35,647 nt of DNA, taken from assembly GCA_002706765.1 (NCBI GenBank), contig PAJV01000043.1, positions 1 through 35,647 of the forward strand. Reading direction: 5' to 3'. Every line of letters begins with the position of its first letter. Position 1 is the first letter of the stretch. The position numbers and the translations under genes were made by a program. The notes under the pieces were generated by a model. It worked only from the letters and a program-made list of their open reading frames with translations, had not been told where the DNA came from and made no database searches. The stretch is from Gimesia sp. (GTDB lineage: Bacteria > Planctomycetota > Planctomycetia > Planctomycetales > Planctomycetaceae). This document shows, in pieces, positions 32,453 to 35,647 of the stretch.

Positions 32453-33694
32453 TTACTCCTGTAATTTCAGGATTTCATCAAAATATTCTTGTACGAGTTT
32501 TCGATATTGTGTTTCTTCACTTTCATCAAGCGGTTCGCCTGTTCTGGATGAGCGAAATGAGCTTCTTTTAACCCGACGATCTTTTAATTCCTTGGCTTTT
32601 TGTATTAAGGTCTGTATTTGAAGAGAGGTCTCTTGATCAAGCAATTGCTGTGTTTCTGCCATGAAAGTGCTCAGATCATTTACTGATTTTCCCAAAGCAT
32701 CTTTAATATCGCCTATTTCAGCGGGGCCAACGAAACTAAACTTGGCCCAATTGACGCTGATTGATTGCAAGAGGTTGTTGAATTCTTGACGCCATGGCTC
32801 TTTCCTTCCTCCTCTCAGGGGATCGACAGATTTTGTTTCTGAGTCATCTTCGTTCAATGCTAACTGAAAATTTCCAGCACTCATCCAATCTGTACCATTG
32901 GTGTTTACTTCGCAACCAGCATCCCTTAATCGAGTTGCTATATTTTGTCGACATTGTGAAGTATCACTGATACGAATAACGTTCCTACCAAGAATGTCGC
33001 TTGCAGGACGGAGTTTCCCGAATTCAATAATTAAAGTGCGGTTTTGAAAGAGTCCCATAGCCATGCCAGCTTCTATTAAAACGTTTGGTCTTGGTTGTGG
33101 TGTCAAAACAGTTTCGAATTCTGGATCTTGTTGATCATGGTATTGCTCTCTCAATCGAGCCTCATCGTCTGGTGTCATTAAAATGACAACTGCTTGGACG
33201 AGCGAGAAACCTTTTTCCAATACACGACCGATGTAAGGGGCAGCTTCACCCGTTGCTGAAACTATCTCAGACCATTCGAGCGGGTGTAGCCCAATAGACC
33301 TAAGAAATTCAAAGATTGCTTTGCGTGCCGCATCATTTCGGCCATGCACAACAAATATTTTCTTTTTATCAATATTCGTCGTTTCATTTGAAGGCATCTG
33401 TTCCATGAATAGTTTCTCTACATTTTGCTTTCGAGATGTTCGAAAGTATTGTATTCCTAGAGGAGTAATCCACATTCTGGTATAAATTCCAGCATCGACT
33501 TTTCGACCTTGAATTAATTCTAATCCCGACAAATTATTTGCAAGTTCAGCTAGTAATTTTTCGCCAATACCTAAGTCATTTAATATAGAAGATGCATTGA
33601 TCGCCTCAGATGAATCTGGAGAAGCACAGTGCGATTCTAAATATTCAAGTAGTTGTAATTCATTTTCATTCAAATGTGGATCGTCATAATTCAC
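32453..33694 (-). CDS. CAP12/Pycsar-type TIR-like protein with N-terminal winged helix (413 aa)
   Basis: GTG start with GGAG about 11 bases ahead. Residues 1-90 look like a winged-helix domain (NELQLLEYLESHCAS...MWITPLGIQYF). Residues about 110-260 match the TIR-like nucleotide-binding domain found in CBASS/Pycsar effectors: KKIFVVHGRNDAARKAIFEFL, SLVQAVVILMTPDD, RPNVLIEAGMAMG (Glu208 at the catalytic position) and an LGRNVIRIS strand. The last 110 residues are helical and charged. The family degrades NAD+ when activated in CBASS/Pycsar; no cyclase is nearby, so the trigger is different. It follows the metallopeptidase stop by 21 bases and so appears co-transcribed with hsdR. Confidence 0.82.
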   Translation of the reverse strand: MNYDDPHLNENELQLLEYLESHCASPDSSEAINASSILNDLGIGEKLLAELANNLSGLELIQGRKVDAGIYTRMWITPLGIQYFRTSRKQNVEKLFMEQMPSNETTNIDKKKIFVVHGRNDAARKAIFEFLRSIGLHPLEWSEIVSATGEAAPYIGRVLEKGFSLVQAVVILMTPDDEARLREQYHDQQDPEFETVLTPQPRPNVLIEAGMAMGLFQNRTLIIEFGKLRPASDILGRNVIRISDTSQCRQNIATRLRDAGCEVNTNGTDWMSAGNFQLALNEDDSETKSVDPLRGGRKEPWRQEFNNLLQSISVNWAKFSFVGPAEIGDIKDALGKSVNDLSTFMAETQQLLDQETSLQIQTLIQKAKELKDRRVKRSSFRSSRTGEPLDESEETQYRKLVQEYFDEILKLQE

Positions 33695-33715
33695 TATGTT
33701 TATATCTCCGTACTT

Positions 33716-34459
33716 TCAATCCACCACACAGGCATTCAATCGCTCACGTCGCTGTTCCCAGTCCGGCATGATTTTTCTCAGCAATCGGTAAAACCGTGGG
33801 CTATGGTTATACTCCTGTAAGTGGCAGAGTTCATGAACGATCACATATTCAATGCACATTTTGGGAGCGATGATCAGGTCAGGATTCAGCAGGATTCGCC
33901 CCTCATTCGTGCAACTGCCCCAGCGATTTTTCATCCGCCGGATCTCAAAGTCAATGGCTTCAATCCCATGCCGATTGGCTTTCGCCACCACTGAATCGAA
34001 TATTTCCCGAAATACGATCTCAGAACGCTGGCGGAACCAGCCGACCACAAGAGGCTTTATCCTGCTTTTGTCCTTTGGATCTCTGAGGTAGACATTGATC
34101 TGGCCCCGTGCCATTTTGACTGCATCATCATTCCCCTTATTGACACGAAGACGGTACTGTCGCCCTAAATAGCGGTGTGACTCTCCACTGACGTATCGAC
34201 GGGGCGGAATGGTCGGGAGATAGTTTTCAAAGAATCTCTGCTGTTTAATGATCCAAGACGCTCGTTTCTGCATTTTATCATTCACAGCAGAATCAGCAGC
34301 ATCTTTTGGGGCAGTCACAGCTACCGATAGATCTGGATGAACGTCGATTGCCAGTGTCTTGCGAGATGAATACGAAAGGTCATAGTCGATTTTCTTGCGA
34401 CCATACTGGATTGCCAGTCGTCGTGGTTTTAGAGTGGTGATTCCGTTCCGGAGAGTCAT
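33716..34459 (-). CDS. YgjP-like (M48/DUF45) metallopeptidase
   Basis: 247 aa. Zinc motif H209-ELCH213 with a third His219 (HELCHLQEYNH), preceded by the family signature RRMKNRWGSC (about 174-183). The N-terminal half has the YSSRKTLAIDV strand typical of YgjP/DUF45 proteins. Length matches. Genes of this family are frequent neighbours of type I restriction genes, probably processing a subunit or removing damaged ones; the substrate is unknown. Its ATG overlaps the hsdR stop by ATGA, so coupled translation. Cytoplasmic. Confidence 0.9.
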   Translation of the reverse strand: MTLRNGITTLKPRRLAIQYGRKKIDYDLSYSSRKTLAIDVHPDLSVAVTAPKDAADSAVNDKMQKRASWIIKQQRFFENYLPTIPPRRYVSGESHRYLGRQYRLRVNKGNDDAVKMARGQINVYLRDPKDKSRIKPLVVGWFRQRSEIVFREIFDSVVAKANRHGIEAIDFEIRRMKNRWGSCTNEGRILLNPDLIIAPKMCIEYVIVHELCHLQEYNHSPRFYRLLRKIMPDWEQRRERLNACVVD

Positions 34460-35647
34460 TTTTGAATCTCCCGCCGCTTGGCTACTCGAATGATACCTTC
34501 GAGAATTTCATCGATATCATCACCAGTCAAGGACAAATCGTATCGCCCTTTTGCGGCGAACAATAGGTCATCGAGATCATTCAGGATGGCGTTCTCAACG
34601 TCACGGTTATCAGTCCAGTCACGGATTTTCTTCTCGTCGATAATTTTCTTAGCTTTCAACGCTGTTTCAGCAGCGATCCCAGCAAGATCATCTCTTTCAA
34701 CACCAACAGCCTTCTCAAATCCATCCTGAAACAATCTGAAATATGCTTTGGCTTCGGGATCACTTCGTAATTCTGCCGGAACGTTTGAGGAGCCTTGATC
34801 CTTTGCCTCATTCCAAGCATCGAACATTTTCTGGAAGTAGGTTTCCTCGCTCATTCGCTTTTCGAGGTATTCCTGAATCGCTTCGTCGATGACTTCTGAT
34901 AGCTTTTGATAGAGAACTGGGTCTTCTTCCATTTTCTCAATACAGGTTTTCTTGACCCGTGAGGCGATGTAATCCGCTTTGGCAGCCGTGCCCTCAATCC
35001 CTTCGAGTTCCTCTTCCAAGTTGTCAACTTCGAAGATATTAACCGGCTCAACAATCCGTTTTACTTCGTCAGCACCGATGTATTTATCGACCATGTTCCG
35101 AATCTGGTCTTCGTATTCCTTGTAATCAATAGACTCGTTATACCGTCGTTTGACCGTAGCCCGGAGATCACGGAAATATTTCATATCATTGAGATAACTC
35201 TGGATAGTATCCTGCGGAGTATCGTCATGAAACTTAGCCGATGACATTGCCAGTTGCAGTGTCTTTGAAAATTCGTTTAAAGCATCGTAGAAGTCCTGCC
35301 TCACATCTTCGGGGCGAAGATGCTGCTGCATCGCTTCCGGGTCTTGTCTGTTCTGGACGCCATTAAATACAGACCAAACATTTGTGTGTCGTTCTTTCAG
35401 CTTGGAGATCTCTTCTTCGACATTTTTGAATGTACCTTCAAGATCTTCCTCATCAAAACCACTCAGTGAGTCATACTGTTTTACGGCCTCATCGAGTGCC
35501 CCGAAAATTCCCCGGTAATCAACGACTAATCCAAAGTCCTTACCATCGAACAAACGATTTACCCGAGCGATGGCTTGCAGGATATTGTGGTCACGCAGTC
35601 TCTTATCGATATATAATACTGTATTACAGGGGGCATCGAATCCTGTC
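34456..35647 (-). CDS. hsdR: Type I restriction enzyme R subunit, C-terminal part (5' end outside window)
   Basis: The frame is open to the right edge, first full codon at 35,644-35,646. The visible 397 residues start in helicase motif VI territory: TGFDAPCNTVLYIDKRLRDH, then QAIARVNRLFDGKDFGLVVDY, which is the standard HsdR sequence. The long helical C-terminal domain that docks on the methylase follows (rich in E/K: DEEDLEGTFKNVEEEISKLK and so on). HsdR translocates and cuts unmodified DNA in complex with HsdM and HsdS, which must lie upstream, beyond the window. The stop overlaps the peptidase start. DNA here is less AT-rich than in the island core. Confidence 0.92.
   Translation of the reverse strand, partial: TGFDAPCNTVLYIDKRLRDHNILQAIARVNRLFDGKDFGLVVDYRGIFGALDEAVKQYDSLSGFDEEDLEGTFKNVEEEISKLKERHTNVWSVFNGVQNRQDPEAMQQHLRPEDVRQDFYDALNEFSKTLQLAMSSAKFHDDTPQDTIQSYLNDMKYFRDLRATVKRRYNESIDYKEYEDQIRNMVDKYIGADEVKRIVEPVNIFEVDNLEEELEGIEGTAAKADYIASRVKKTCIEKMEEDPVLYQKLSEVIDEAIQEYLEKRMSEETYFQKMFDAWNEAKDQGSSNVPAELRSDPEAKAYFRLFQDGFEKAVGVERDDLAGIAAETALKAKKIIDEKKIRDWTDNRDVENAILNDLDDLLFAAKGRYDLSLTGDDIDEILEGIIRVAKRREIQK

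Larger units (their letters stand above)
11187..35647. mobile_element. tRNA-Lys-integrated composite genomic island with defence cargo (right end outside window)
   Basis: It begins at the split tRNA-Lys and carries an integrase at its edge, a replication-initiator candidate with iterons, a ParB-like protein, a phage-derived gene, many small unknown genes and several anti-phage functions (ApeA-like, HEPN, Thoeris-type macro, TIR proteins, type I restriction). Base composition is visibly AT-richer than in the left 10 kb, at least to about 31 kb. The hsdR-peptidase end looks less AT-rich and may be a separate insertion or the chromosome; the right boundary is not in view. The duplicated, inverted integrase end (12,809-12,989 and 21,385-21,569) shows that more than one element contributed. 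Confidence 0.7.

Noticed and set aside
32453-33694. TIR-like 413-aa protein as the classical ThsB of the macro protein
   Set aside because: Its domain is the CAP12/Pycsar type with a winged helix, unlike ThsB, and it sits closer to the restriction operon; a functional link stays possible but is not shown.

Overview
The window looks like a planctomycete-type genome: the tyrosine recombinase resembles the one usual in that phylum, and base composition is moderate. I infer this lineage; there is no rRNA or housekeeping gene to confirm it. By eye the DNA changes character near 11.1 kb, from about half G+C on the left to visibly AT-richer DNA on the right.

Left part (1-10,181). After the tail of a WD40-repeat gene and an 850-base gene-free stretch comes a tight plus-strand operon that reads as a lanthipeptide biosynthetic cluster. 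It holds a 71-aa precursor peptide with an LxLQ leader motif, a three-domain lyase-kinase-cyclase synthetase with an intact zinc site (class IV, LanL-like), a phytanoyl-CoA-type Fe(II)/2-oxoglutarate dioxygenase, an N,N-dimethylformamidase large-subunit-like protein, an unrecognised 561-aa protein and a cytochrome P450. The precursor stop overlaps the synthetase start (TAATG), the next junction is ATGA, and the later genes mostly overlap too. No exporter, leader peptidase or regulator is visible.

Boundary (10,182-11,330). This holds a decayed integrase fragment, then the 3' half of a tRNA-Lys(CUU) with its terminator on the minus strand but no 5' half. A tyrosine integrase follows, with repeated AGGATAC motifs around its start. 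This is the left end of a tRNA-integrated genomic island that continues past the right edge.

Island, mobile core (11.3-26.9 kb). It carries the integrase, an ApeA-like HEPN nuclease, an AAA-type ATPase operon, a ParB-domain/DNA-methyltransferase fusion, a stray phage structural gene, a membrane coiled-coil protein facing a second HEPN protein, and a winged-helix replication-initiator candidate preceded by iterons. A 181/185-bp inverted repeat made of the integrase 3' end and its terminator brackets the 8.4-kb segment with the two HEPN genes, so the island is a composite of related elements. A small 'YAEIGG' domain occurs three times in two genes.

Island, defence block (27.0-35.6 kb, all minus strand). 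In transcription order: hsdR (type I restriction subunit, 5' end outside the window), a YgjP-like metallopeptidase, a CAP12-type TIR-like protein, a TM-macro protein of the Thoeris ThsA type, a TIR domain fused to an ORC/CDC6-like ATPase, an unrecognised 313-aa protein, and a DNA methyltransferase. The last three overlap and look like one unit. A Thoeris-type ADP-ribose sensor flanked by two different TIR proteins, one an ATPase fusion tied to a methyltransferase, is the best candidate in the window for an undescribed immune system.
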